Source: Pempheris klunzingeri
Taxonomy: Eukaryota; Chordata; Actinopteri; Acropomatiformes; Pempheridae
Length of the DNA stretch: 64,000 nucleotides
Direction of reading: 5' to 3'
Assembly (NCBI RefSeq): GCF_042242105.1
Contig: NC_092016.1
Coordinates: 8,012,501-8,076,500, forward strand
Shown: positions 12,423 to 24,900 of the stretch, piece by piece
Layout of the letters: every line of letters begins with the position of its first letter
Position numbering within the stretch: the first letter of the stretch is position 1
Translations under genes and position numbers: made by a program
The notes under the pieces: model-generated
Told to the model about the DNA's origin: nothing
The model's input: the letters and a program-made list of their open reading frames with translations, nothing else
The model's database searches: none

Positions 12423-12855
12423 TGGAGAGACTGAGCTCAAAGGTTCACGTACAAGCTGTTGGAGGATTTTCAACCGCATGTCGTGGTCTTCATCCCTTGA
12501 GAAGCTCTGACAGCTTAAACATCTTGAGTTTCTCCACCAGATATTGTATTTCATTACTGCCAATGAATAAATGTCCTCATGTTGTCTCAGAGGCAACAGT
12601 GTGTGTCTCCCAGTGAGGTTTCATTGCACAGACGGGGGGCGCTGTGGGTGCTTCAGTGTCAGTAAACACTGAAGCAGATGAAGCTGCTGCTCACATGTGA
12701 GTCACTGGTCTGAACTGATGCCCGACCAGCGTTCCTTCCCTCAGTCTGCTGTCTGCCTGCGAAATTGTTAGTTTGGTGTCTTGTCGCTGTGATTGGATCG
12801 TACACTGGTGCCTGAATGCACCACGGGGAGGAGTGACATTATTAACAGACATAAG

Positions 12856-12882
12856 GAGAGAGAGAGAGAGAGAGAGAGAGAG
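12856..12882. repeat. (GA)n microsatellite in parvb 5' UTR or promoter
   Basis: About 13 uninterrupted AG units ending 24 bases before the parvb start codon at 12906, so probably transcribed or within the core promoter. Confidence 0.9.
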
Positions 12883-12905
12883 AACACTCACACGCGCACT
12901 GGAAG

Positions 12906-15900
12906 ATGTCCGGGGCTCCGACCACATCTGCGACCGCAAAAATGAAAAAGGACGAATCTTTCCTGGGGAAATTAGGAGGAACCCTGGCGCGGAAGAAAAA
13001 GTCTAAAGAAGGTAAATCAGTTTGTTTTTTCTCTGATTTTCTAGCGTCACGAAAAGCCTCTGTTTGTTTCTCTTGTTGGGTTTCTGTCCATGGTGCTGCA
13101 ATCACATGATGCGCTATTAAAATATTCTCCTCTGGGACATCACAAGCACTTTAATCATGGGCTGCACACATGATTTATTTTTACATTGATTCATTCATAG
13201 CGTTTCCTTGTTATTGACTTTCTTTTGTAAGGCCTAACATTTTTATCAGGGTCAATGTTCCTCTAACATCCTTCTGATTTTGTTTTAATTATAGGGTAGT
13301 TTTGTTAATCATCATCATGTTTTGAGCTCTAGTGCAGTGTGTGATATTTCTCTGAGGGTATGAAGTACTTGTAAGAGACTGAGAGGCGACACAAAGCCTC
13401 AGAGCGACTCCACAGGCATCCAACATGAGGTAATAAACATAAATAGATCTGACAGTCAGTGACCGGTGACAGGAATGTGAGGTTATGAAGATAAAAGTGT
13501 AAGAGGATTATTGTGCTCACTGTGTTTCTGATATCAAAACACTCTTCAGCCTGTTGACCCAGTTTTCCAGTTGTTTTATCAGACTATTTTCTGCCCTCCC
13601 TTAGAGGGCAGACAGCTGCAAGGTTTAACACCTGTGTGTGTATGTGTGTATGTGTGTGTGTGCTCAGAGCCATGTGTCTATACTCTCCATTAAAGGAGGC
13701 CCACCAGCAGGAGACACTTTAATTGTTTAGGAGCCTTTCTAAATTCCATACATCGCATCTAAAAACACACAGGTTTCCTGTTGAGTTTGAACAGTTTGAA
13801 ATCTCTTAATCAAAATGTTACACTTTGAAGTTAAGCCTCTTATGATTTGGTGCAAATTTTTGCAGCCAAACGTTATTAAAACCACACAGGACTACTCACA
13901 AAAAGTTAGGGATATTCGACTTTCAGGTGAAATATATGGAAAATGTAAAAAGTGAATGCGACAGTGATATTATACCATGAAAGTAGGGCATTTAAGTAGA
14001 AGCATGTAATGGTAATTTCTCCATCTTAAACAATTTATTGAAAGAAAATCTAACAACAGTGGTAGGTATACCACAACAAAAAATTTTCAGTGTCTCAATA
14101 AATTGGGATGTGGCCAAAGGACGTCCACTCCTCTCCTTTCTGTGACTCTTCCAGTCTCTGTATCACTGTTACAACCTCCTGATGACACTCTGTGACCCTC
14201 TAAGCTCAGTGAACACCTCCGTCTGAGGACTTCCTGTTTGAAGCCTCCAGTGTTGAGGTGCTGTTGATCAATTGTTAGGTGTCGTCTTGGTCTCATGATG
14301 TCAGAATGTGAACAGCTTGATGAGGAGGACTGTTTAAATACCAATTCTAACTGAAGCAGGAAATGTATTGGTCGATTCATGGATCAAACCTGTTGTGAAT
14401 TTTGCTGTTAATCACCTTGTTAGAGAACAGCAACTTGTGCAAAAAGTACTGAAACACTGAACAGTTGGACATGTGCATTCAAAGGTTTAGAGAAGGTCAC
14501 ATTAAGTTCACCTGGAAAGGTTAGAATGCATTTTAGGTTCATCCTGAAATTTCACCTGAAAGCCGAATATCCCTAACTTTTTGTGAGTAGTGTATATATA
14601 AACAATAATCTCCTGCCAGAGTGGAATAAGGTGAATTTTCTAACCTTAAAGCTTCTCAATGGGTTGAACGGAGAAACAGACAGCTCAGCCCAGAGAGTGA
14701 ATTAGATGATAACTGAGAGGTCTTAGTGTACCTGGTGTGCACCCAACATTGGTACAGAATTAACCTCTATTTAAGCAAAAACACCAAACATTTGCCAGTT
14801 CCTGCTGGTTAGATATGAGGAATTGGTGCTTTTGTTTGATCAGTGGAATATGTTTGGGTTTTTTACAGTCGGTCGAACAAAAGAAGCAAACTGAAGACAT
14901 TATTTAGTTGCATTTTTTTTCATAGTGTCCAGTGAATGGAGAAAATAATCTGCAGTTTAATCAAGTTATCATTAGTTGAAAAGTCAACATTAACATGTCA
15001 GTCTTAGAAAACTGTCATAGTAACTCTGACCTAGACTTTATTGTAGAAGTAGGAGAGACGCTTGTGATCTGAGGGCTCCTGAGCATTTTCTGTTTGTGCT
15101 GATATCAAACTAAATAATGTAGCTGTTCCTTAATTGTCAGCCTCCAGCTTACTGAGGAAAACCTTCTGTGGTCCCCAGACCTTCATTTTGCCAACATGTG
15201 GCTCTAAGTTGGTGCTGTAGGTAATGAATTGTGCAGTGTGGGCAGAAGGGAAGCCCACATCGCCTCAGTGCCTGTCTGGGAGCTCTATTTTTTGAGTGCA
15301 GCTTGTGAGAGTGCAGTGCCCCTGTGTGGACAAAGTGAATTAACGGTCAGATGATAAACAGGTTATTTTATAGGCATAAGATCTTGGAAATGTTAGAATT
15401 ATACATCAGTTTAACAGGATAAAAGTGTTTGAGGCTTAGCTGTGCTGATGGGGCACAGCTTGTGGCCTCACATGCTGCTGCTGTTGTGGTTTCTGGTACG
15501 TTTGGGTGTGGTGCTTTATATTCTATAAGGGAAACACCCAAGAGAGACACTGGAAAAATTGCTTCACAGTTGCTGAATTAATAGTGTAACTAGGTTACTT
15601 CTTTTAAGAAGCTGACTTATGGTTTCTGTGTGTTGACACCAGCAACCACACATGCACATTTTAGTTCAGTATGAAGCACTTACAACTCCTCTTCCTCTTA
15701 TTCTATTAGGAATCGGATGGAAGGTGTATGTTAAGGCCATTTGACAAGACATAGAGGAACATGTTTTTTTTTTCCACACAGCCCAGATTCCTGCAGTTGC
15801 AGACTTATTTTTCAAAAAAAAAATACTGCATGCTCATGTCTCTTTCTGTATATCCTGATAAACTGAGAGGAAGTCTGCATTTCTCTGACAAGGCACAACT

Positions 15901-18900
15901 CCCTTTGTCAGCAACAGGCAGTGCTGTAAAAATAATAGTTTAGTTAGCACAAAAAAACACTTTTTGCTTTATAAGGACTTAGGGGGATGCATGTTGTGTC
16001 ACTTCCTTGCTGTATTACCTCAGGGTAACTAGTATTTATGGTCTGAAAATACAAACCATAACTAAGATGCAAGTTTAAGGATGGACGCTGACACTAGTAA
16101 GTCATCTGTTTGCTGCTGTTTAACTTTTTTTTTACTCACTTCACTGACTTATCTTCTTGTTGCATTTGAACATAACTGTCGCAAAGAGATTGAGATGAAT
16201 TAATCACATTATGGATTAATGAATGTGTTATGTATACACACAAAATGGTACAATTTACACCAGCATTACTAAATACAATATTAAATACAAACCTCTAGCT
16301 GTTGAGTAAAGTCAAGTCAATTTTATTTGTATTTGAGCCTCACAGGTAAACTGGTCTGGCTGATATATAGTGACAGATATTAGCTTATTATATGGATTGC
16401 AGCAATATACAAGAAATGCCAAAGATATGTTTGACACACTGCAATTTTGTTACATTCATGCCATTAGAGCCCCAAAAGATTATTTAGAATAGAATTACAA
16501 CATTAAGTGAATAAAGTACATAATATATAGTAATAATCAATGAATATTAGGTATAATAAGTTAAAGCGTTTCAGCTGTCATTATTAATATTCCTGCAGAA
16601 AATATGCACTGACTCTGTCATCTCCTGGCTGCTGTTACTCACTGGTGCCTGTGTTGGTGTAAATAGCCAGAGCTATATTTAAAGTCCAGTCTGTCTTCTC
16701 CACTCTGCTACATTATTTATATCCCCCCACCCACCGCTGGTGCCACACTAAACCGCCTCCCCCCTCGGGAATAGTGGAACTAAAAGATGAGGTCAATTTC
16801 AATCTGCCTTATGCTTTTGTTTATGATGCAGACTGATTATTCTCACAACAGTTTTGTCTTTAAAGCAAAGGAAATCTGACCATATGTTGATGCCGTTGTC
16901 TTGAGTAGCCACTCTGTCCTCTTCCATAATGGTTTGTAATACCGCTGAGGAGCTTTTTACATGAATTTGTGCAATGAAGCCGGCTTAAGATAAATGTTTT
17001 TGACTGCAGGCTTTGCTTTGTATTCAATTAGCGTAATTCTGTTACACAGGAATACAGCTACTGCCTCATTGATTATCCGCTGCAGCAAAACATATTAAAG
17101 GCTCCATTCACATGCTCATTGAGAGAGTAGTTATTCACTGAAACAAGTCTGTTCTCTTATATTGCTGTGAAATTACTTGACTGCAGCTAATTTGAACTAA
17201 AATATCAACTGGGTATTGTTTATATGAAAACAAATATTATTTTTACGCCACATTGCATGCATTGTTGGCACTATACCTGTTGTAGATCAGTGAAATCTGT
17301 CCTGTGTCCACTGTTTGACAGCCCAGAGGTTACTGGTGTGGTACAGCTGCTGTGTTTTCTTCCCGTCCCACACATACATGCAAACACACATACATATGAC
17401 CCACACACTTACACATACACACACCCCTCAGTGTCTCCAGTAACAGGACTGCAGAGGTGGGGTGGAGGGTTGTGACAGAAATAAACACGTGATGACGCCC
17501 CTGCCACTGCTCAGCCCCACTGACTGCAATTCACACACACACACACACACACATATATATACACACATACGCACTACATTTTCTACCTTCTCTCGCTGCC
17601 ATCGGGGGGAATCCGGAGATTTTTAGTGGGGACATGGCGGGGCTGCTGTGTGGGACCAAGAGAAAGAAACAAGGTAAACCGGTTTTTGGTTTTGAGGAAC
17701 TTGGAAGTGGAAATGGGGAAGCAGGACCTGTTACCTTAGAGCACCATAGGTTTATATCTAGCAATGTGGTCCGCTGGTTGTTGTAAGAGGCCATCAACAT
17801 GTAAGTAGTCACAGTAAAATGTGGACATAACATAATAGAATCAACTGTGTGTGTTTGTACGGGTTACTGTTATTGCTCTGTACTGCTGAGTGAAAGTGTT
17901 TTTATTTCCTGGCATCAATTTGCATGAATCTGCCGTCGTAAATGAATTATATTGTACAATTTGATCATTTTCACCCACATTTTATTTGACTGCATGAAGT
18001 GCCAAAGCTCTGTCTAGCTAAATCTAAAAGCTGCAGTAAATTAGTCAGATGGACACAGAGGGAGGGAGCAGCACAATTATGATGAAATGCAGCAAGCTTG
18101 CTCTGTAATTACAAAGCAAACTGCTGATCTGTAGTGAGATTCAGGGCTCAAGCAGCTATTCAGCTCTTATGAGAAGGCTGAATCAGATAGGACTCCTGTG
18201 GGGACCCCTCCTCCCAGGGTAATTCTGTATATCCTCTCTTTGTACATGCTTTGAAGTTAAGATTTGGTCCAGATTGTATCAGAAACATCAGAAACAATTT
18301 AAAAAAGCAATTTAACATGCTTTTAATTTGAAAAATAACAATTTTTATCTCTTTGCATACTCATCTTGGCAGTCCTTCCAGGTTTCATAAATAGCAAAAA
18401 TCAATGAAATGACAGATTTAAGACCATTGATTGTGGTTCAGCCTATTGCAGGTCTTACAAATTGAAATGCAACAAGGATAAAAGCAATTTGGCCATTAGA
18501 AGATGAAAGCCTTTAAATCCCTGGAGTGTTTCTCCAGTCAGAAATGAAAGCATCTCAGCAGAAATTGATTTTATTTGAAGCCTGACTCAAAGTGTGTGTT
18601 AGTGTTTGTTAATTTATGTGTGTCGTGTCACCTTTAAACAAGTTTAATGCTCCAAGTTTCAGACTAAATTCAAATTCTAATGATATTTTGAATATGTTGC
18701 ATGTTTATTCTTGAAAAATAACAATTGAAATATACTTAAAAATCCCGTTGATGGACACTGCTGCTCCATAATGCAGTCTGCAGCAGAAAGGAAGGAGCCC
18801 CATATGGCTTTAGAACAATTCTGGAAGTGACAGACATGTGACAGCTTTGGGCAGTGGACCACGATCCCTGCATAAACAGTTGCTAAACTCAAGCTGTTTC

Positions 18901-21900
18901 TGAAGTTTCTACAACTCATAGCTTGACAATGACATTCACCAGTGCACTCATCACAGTATTAGCACAATGTAGCACATTATGAAGAGAATAGTTTGAATAT
19001 ACTTTATAATATCCACTTAATTTATAGTGTGGAATTGAGAATCAAATTATGACAATTTAGTATTTAGCAGGAATGACTATCTGACCAAAGTTAGTTAATA
19101 GATGTCAATAATTCATAGTACTTGAGTACTAGAGTTGTCCTGCTTGGAGCGAAATACAAGATAGAAAAGTTAAAAGGCAAAATAACATACTCATTAAACA
19201 GTTGGCTTTTCGAATCCATTATGGTCTGTATATGTGCTATATCATTCTTTGATGCATTCTTTTACTGTTTTGCACCTACCTAGAGGACTAAATCTGAAGA
19301 GTACTATATAATAATAACAATACTGATATCATCATCACTATTAATAATAATAATAATAATAATGGTATCAATAATACATTGTCAGATTCATGTTGGACAT
19401 TTAAAAAAAGAATCAAAATCAGTGCAGCAGAACAAGAGATATTGTGTTTTGTATTCCATGCATTCTTCTTCCTTTTTTTTTTTTTTTTCCTTTTCAAACC
19501 TTTCGTCAACCAATACTGACACAAGTGACATCATTTGAGGCTTTGTACAACTTTGGTTGAGTTCCCCTTTTAAGATTCTCCCATGAAAGCTCTATAAATG
19601 TCGTGGTGTTCAGCTCTGACTGTTAATGACACTAAACAGAGAAAAGTGGTGGTTAAATGAAGTCATGTCTGGAGAGGAGGAGGAGTGGGACTGACAAACT
19701 GACTTCAAGCTGACTTCAAATTAACATCACATTTTGCCACAAGGGGAATTTGTGGTGATTGTGCAATGATAGTGTTACCAGTGACATGCACAGCCTTTCT
19801 CTTTATTGTCCTTTTCTTTTCTTTCTGCCCCACAATCTTTGCCTGCTCGTGTCACTAATGTCTGTTTCTTTACTCACAGAAGGGAAATACAATCCCTTCA
19901 GTTGCCAAGCAGGACTTTGAATTCAGGTTTGTTTCCACTGATTTGTTTTGTTGAATTTGCCTGTTTTTTTGAGTTGTATGCTTTGTTGTTGTCTTACTAG
20001 TGAGCGATCTCCATGAGGAAGGAAAGAATGCTATCAACGCTCCCATGCTTCCCACAGGGACAGACATCCATCCAGAGGACACACTGCTGGGTATATATAT
20101 ATATATATATATATGCACACACTGTGAACACACACATGCACATGTAAAGAACACATTTTTAATAACTGAAACTATAACTCTTATGTTAAAACAGTTTTAT
20201 TGCCTCACTGAGAATATGAAGAATATGTTTACACATGGTGACTCATGGCGACTTTGACAGTGGAGGAGCAGGAAATGAAAGTGGGTGGGGACGCCCCTTG
20301 TCTTCAGTCACCATGTGTATAGGTGTTAAAATGAGGGTGATGGGAACATTGCATGTGTGCGTTTGTGGCTGTATTTGTAAAAATAAATAAATAAAATGTA
20401 AACATCTTCCGCTCACATGTTCTTAATGTCTCTTATATTATTTTTTCATCAGAGGAAAATGCTGAGAGGATCATGTTGGATCCTACTTCACGGGAAAATC
20501 TTAAATTTAAAGATCTTCTCAAGGTATCTGGGATCACGTCTTCAGCAACATCAGATCAAAATGTGAAGAAAACAGCAGAAAGAAAGGAGGTTTGATTGTA
20601 GGTTAAACTGTGTTCTCATGTGTCCAGGTCCTGATTGACTGGATCAACAGTGAGTTGGAGGAAGAGAGGATCATAGTCAAAGACCTGGAGGAGGACTGTT
20701 ATGATGGACAAGTGCTCCAGAAGTTATTTGGTGAGAAAATCCAATTGCAAAAGGGGTCAATTTACAGAAATGTACAGTTTTATTTGCAGCCTGTGGCTCT
20801 AGATGTTTCATCTTTCATATTGTGAAGTTGATGCTTGACAAAGATCTATGACCAAAACATTGCATTTTCAGTGAATGTCATGCTGACAGTGAACAATTAC
20901 ATTCTTTTATTTTGCATGATTTCATTTTTAATATGGGCTTGTGTACTAGCTGTGCATCAGACAAAACTTAATATGAGGTATTCGTAGTTCTGTATTAGTA
21001 GTATTTAAATGAATGTCTTGCGTAAAGTAGTAGTATTAGCAGTAGAGGTATTACCTCAAATTGAAAAATACTGTGATTGAACTTTTTGTTGGTTTTGAAG
21101 CCCTTTTTTAATATAAACCCTCAGTTCCATAAATATCCACCTCATGTAAAGCCATTTCAAAATGCTTATATTGGCAATTATTATTCTCTTCAGTGTCCAA
21201 AGTGATAAAAGTGTATTCATCAGGGGGCTTCTGTCAGAGGCTTCCCCCTTGTGTCTGTTATTTGTTACAGCAGTGTGGACCTAGACATGCTAACTACTAC
21301 TAAGGATTGGTTAAGAAACTAAAAACCGTACCCTAAGTCTTATTTATGTCTTTGTTACTCTGTAGATTGGACAAAACCAGCTACTTGAAACAAGAGTGTC
21401 TGTCAGAGGGATATAATGTAATGCCACTGCAAAACAGTTATAAAAGCTAAACTTAATGGGGTTTAGTTTTTAGTGGTTTTATATCACACATGTATGTTTT
21501 GTGTAATGAAAGGGAAAACTGCTGTGCTCAAACTCCCCCTTCGGCTGTCTGACTGTTTTCATCATCTTCTTTGCTCCCACTTACTGTCCCCTGTGAGAAC
21601 ACCAGCTAATTATTACAGCCTGATAAAAAGCCGTATCAGCTGTCAAGCAGAATAAAACAGAAGGCCAGCTCATACAAAATAGGACTGACCCTTGGTTGCA
21701 TGTGTTGCAGAATTGTCATAAACAACAAGACACATTGCATGAGACATTTTGTTAAGTAATGTGTGATTTTATTCAAGCCCTTTTCATTTTTCACATTCCG
21801 TTTTTCCCTTTGGCACCTTGTGTAATCTCAGTCTTTTATTGCATTAGTGCCCCTCTGGAGACTTCCTTTTTTGTCGTTATCGCTGCTTTTTTGATTTTTA

Positions 21901-24900
21901 AAATGTTTGAACTCACTCACTTGAGATAAGCTTGCTAAATCCTCTTCTTTGCCATTGCTCTGAGTGGCATGCAAAGTCTTCCTTTGCAAAGTCTTTCTTT
22001 GCAAGCCACTGCATTTGTACATTTGCAAGATAATCGTGTCCTTGTCTTCCAACCAACAAAATACACACAGATACAAGCATGAAAAAAACACTTTTGTTAA
22101 GAAAAGATTACTTTGGTTTGAGGCAATTATGTAACTTTTGTCTTTTATGTAAATTAAGCCTTTTCTCATCAGTTGATGTGAATTAGATATTTTCCCTTGT
22201 ATGTATGGTGAGTGTTTTCCTGTGTGTTTTAGCTAATATCTTGTATCTCATCTCTGCTGTTGTTGACAGAAAAATTGTCTGGCAGGAAGCTGAACGTGGC
22301 CGAGGTGACCCAGTCAGAGATCGGCCAAAAGCAGAAGCTTCAGACGGTTTTGGAGGCCGTCAACGAACTGCTGAGGCCTCACGGCTGGACCGTTGAGTGG
22401 AGTGTGGACTGTGAGTTTTACATCAACTTCAGAGATTTTTTGCTCAAACTGCCTCTGTAGCGATGACGTATCACACACCCATAAAGCTGAGCAACTCTCA
22501 CTCATAAGAAGCAGGGACAAAAGTGAGACTGAGATACCTCAACATATGGGTCAAGGTTCAAAAGCCTACATTTCCCATAATGCCACGTGATAGCATCATT
22601 TATTAGATTCCCTCTGTTTTATAAACGCTCACTTCCGTCAAACTTTGTATTGCAGGTTTTCTGTTAAAATTTTAGATCTCAATCCAAGATAACCCTGATG
22701 ATGTCACAATCATTGGTGTTATTTTGTCCTCCACAGCCACAGAAGACATTGTACAATTGTGACAAACAAACTGAACTTTGTGTGTAAAATTGTTTGGAAA
22801 GTCAATTTAACACACACTTGACTCTAAATTTGCATTACAAATGGAGGGTATTTAATCCTGTACAAAGGTCTGAGGAGCTCTACAAGCATTAGAGCTAACG
22901 CCAGAGTCAAATTAACTCATGCTTCATTAATTGCTCCTTCGCTGCTTTTTCATTTTTTTTTTTGTCTCTGAAAAATGTAGCTACTGTTTATCTTTTGAAA
23001 AGTGCCCACATTGTTTTGTTCGTGTGAAAAAGCTGACAGTCCCCTCTTATGACTTACTGTTACAGCTATCCATTCAAAGAACCTGGTGGCTATTGTCTAT
23101 CTGCTGGTGGCTCTCGCTATGCATTTCCAGGCCCCCATCAGACTGCCGGAGCATGTTTCTGTACAGGTGGTGGTAGTCAAGGTAAACTGTCTCATCTAGC
23201 TCACACAGGGCTGGCATTCATTGCTGTTATGTGCAGTGACGTAGGGATGACTATAGAGGTGTTTAGTTTTATTTATGTATTTAATTAAACATTCATTTAT
23301 AATATATGTTCACTGAGATTAAGAATGTCATTTCCATTGTAGGCAGCAACAATAGTGAGTTACAGACAGCATGAGACAGATAATACAAATAAATAGCTAA
23401 AAATTTAAGTTAAACTAAAATGTGTGTGATATCACAAATAAAATTCCTCAAAATCATTTCATCTTAGAAATTTCCAACCCCTTAGTTGTCTAAAACCATA
23501 AAAATAACCAAAGCAATTGTATATAACATGTCATTGTGATGGATGTGTAGTGTCACTTTGCAGCTAAATTTTAACAGTACTTTCAGTCATTGTCTCGTCT
23601 GTACAAGTAATTTTCATAATGTGCATCAACAATTCTAGTTCCTCTCTCATGTGGTATCTGAAGTGTTTTGATTTTGTGTGAGCAGAAACGAGAGGGCATC
23701 CTGCAGACTGCTCTTGTGACCAAAGAGCTGACAAGCACCACAGAGTAAGAGCTGTTATAGTTTATCTGCACTCTAGTGTGAAATATTAGCAGTGTTCATT
23801 GTAGATTAAATTATCAGGAGCATATAAAACCCTGCATACAGAATGGAAAACTGAGTAGTTTTTAAATTGTCTCTAATTTTTTTGTTTTTCAGAATGATGA
23901 TAGGAAGGCTTGGTGAGTCTCAGCCACACATCATGTGACTTATTATATTATGCAAATGTCCCTTCACTTGTCGGCCTATTGTTTCATGTTGAATTGCTTA
24001 AAGGAGGAGCTCAACATTTTGGGAAATGGGCTGTTTGCTTTCATGCTGAGAGTTAGATGAGAGGGCTGATACCACTCTCATGTCCCTTAAGTAGATAAGA
24101 CACCCCTGCGAGGAGACTTTAACATTTGTATAAAGACTGGAAATGGGGAAACTTCTTGTCTGAAGGTAACAAAATCTCCTTTCTAGCACCTCTAAAGCTC
24201 ACCAATTAACATCTCATGTTTCATTTGTCTTAAAGACCAAAGTAAGAATGCCAAGTCGCAGTTTTATGGCTGATGAGGTTGCAAAGTAGCGAAGAGACTC
24301 CGGCCAAGAACATAATTTGGCACATAACCCCCCTTAAAACCGTAATGTTACATTTTTGAACTTTATATGGATTAAACAAACAAGATAAGTAATTAGTTAA
24401 TTAGTTAATTAGTTATATTTAGAGGCGCTGGTAGGCTGATTTTTTCACCTTTGGACAGAGTGCGATGAGTCACTTCCCCCTGTTCCCGGTCATTTTGCTA
24501 TGCTAAGCTAACCATCAGCTGGCTGTAGACATATAGGACAGGACAGACATGAGACAGGTATCTTTGACATTTCCTAAAATGTCAAACTGTTCTTTTAAGT
24601 ACTCATAACCTTTGAATTCTTTCTCTTTTTACAACAGAGAGGGATGCATTTGACACTTTGTTGGATCACGCACCTGACAAGCTCAACGTAGTAAAAACGG
24701 TATCAAAGACCTTTTCGCTGCTCTATAATGGATAGTATGAAAACAATAATATAATTGCACTGTAGAAATGAGCCATAGTTTGTTGATCTTGTTTCCAGTC
24801 TCTCATCACCTTCGTGAACAAACACCTGAACAAGCTGAACCTGGAAGTTACTGAGCTGGAATCTCAGGTAAGAGATTTAATTGATTGATTGATTTTTATT

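Noticed and set aside
19880-19926. Exon-like segment between TTTACTCACAG and CAG|GTTTGT upstream of parvb exon 2
   Set aside because: Parvb exon 1 ends in phase 1; joining in that phase gives a TGA within the segment, and no parvin sequence is missing between exons 1 and 2.
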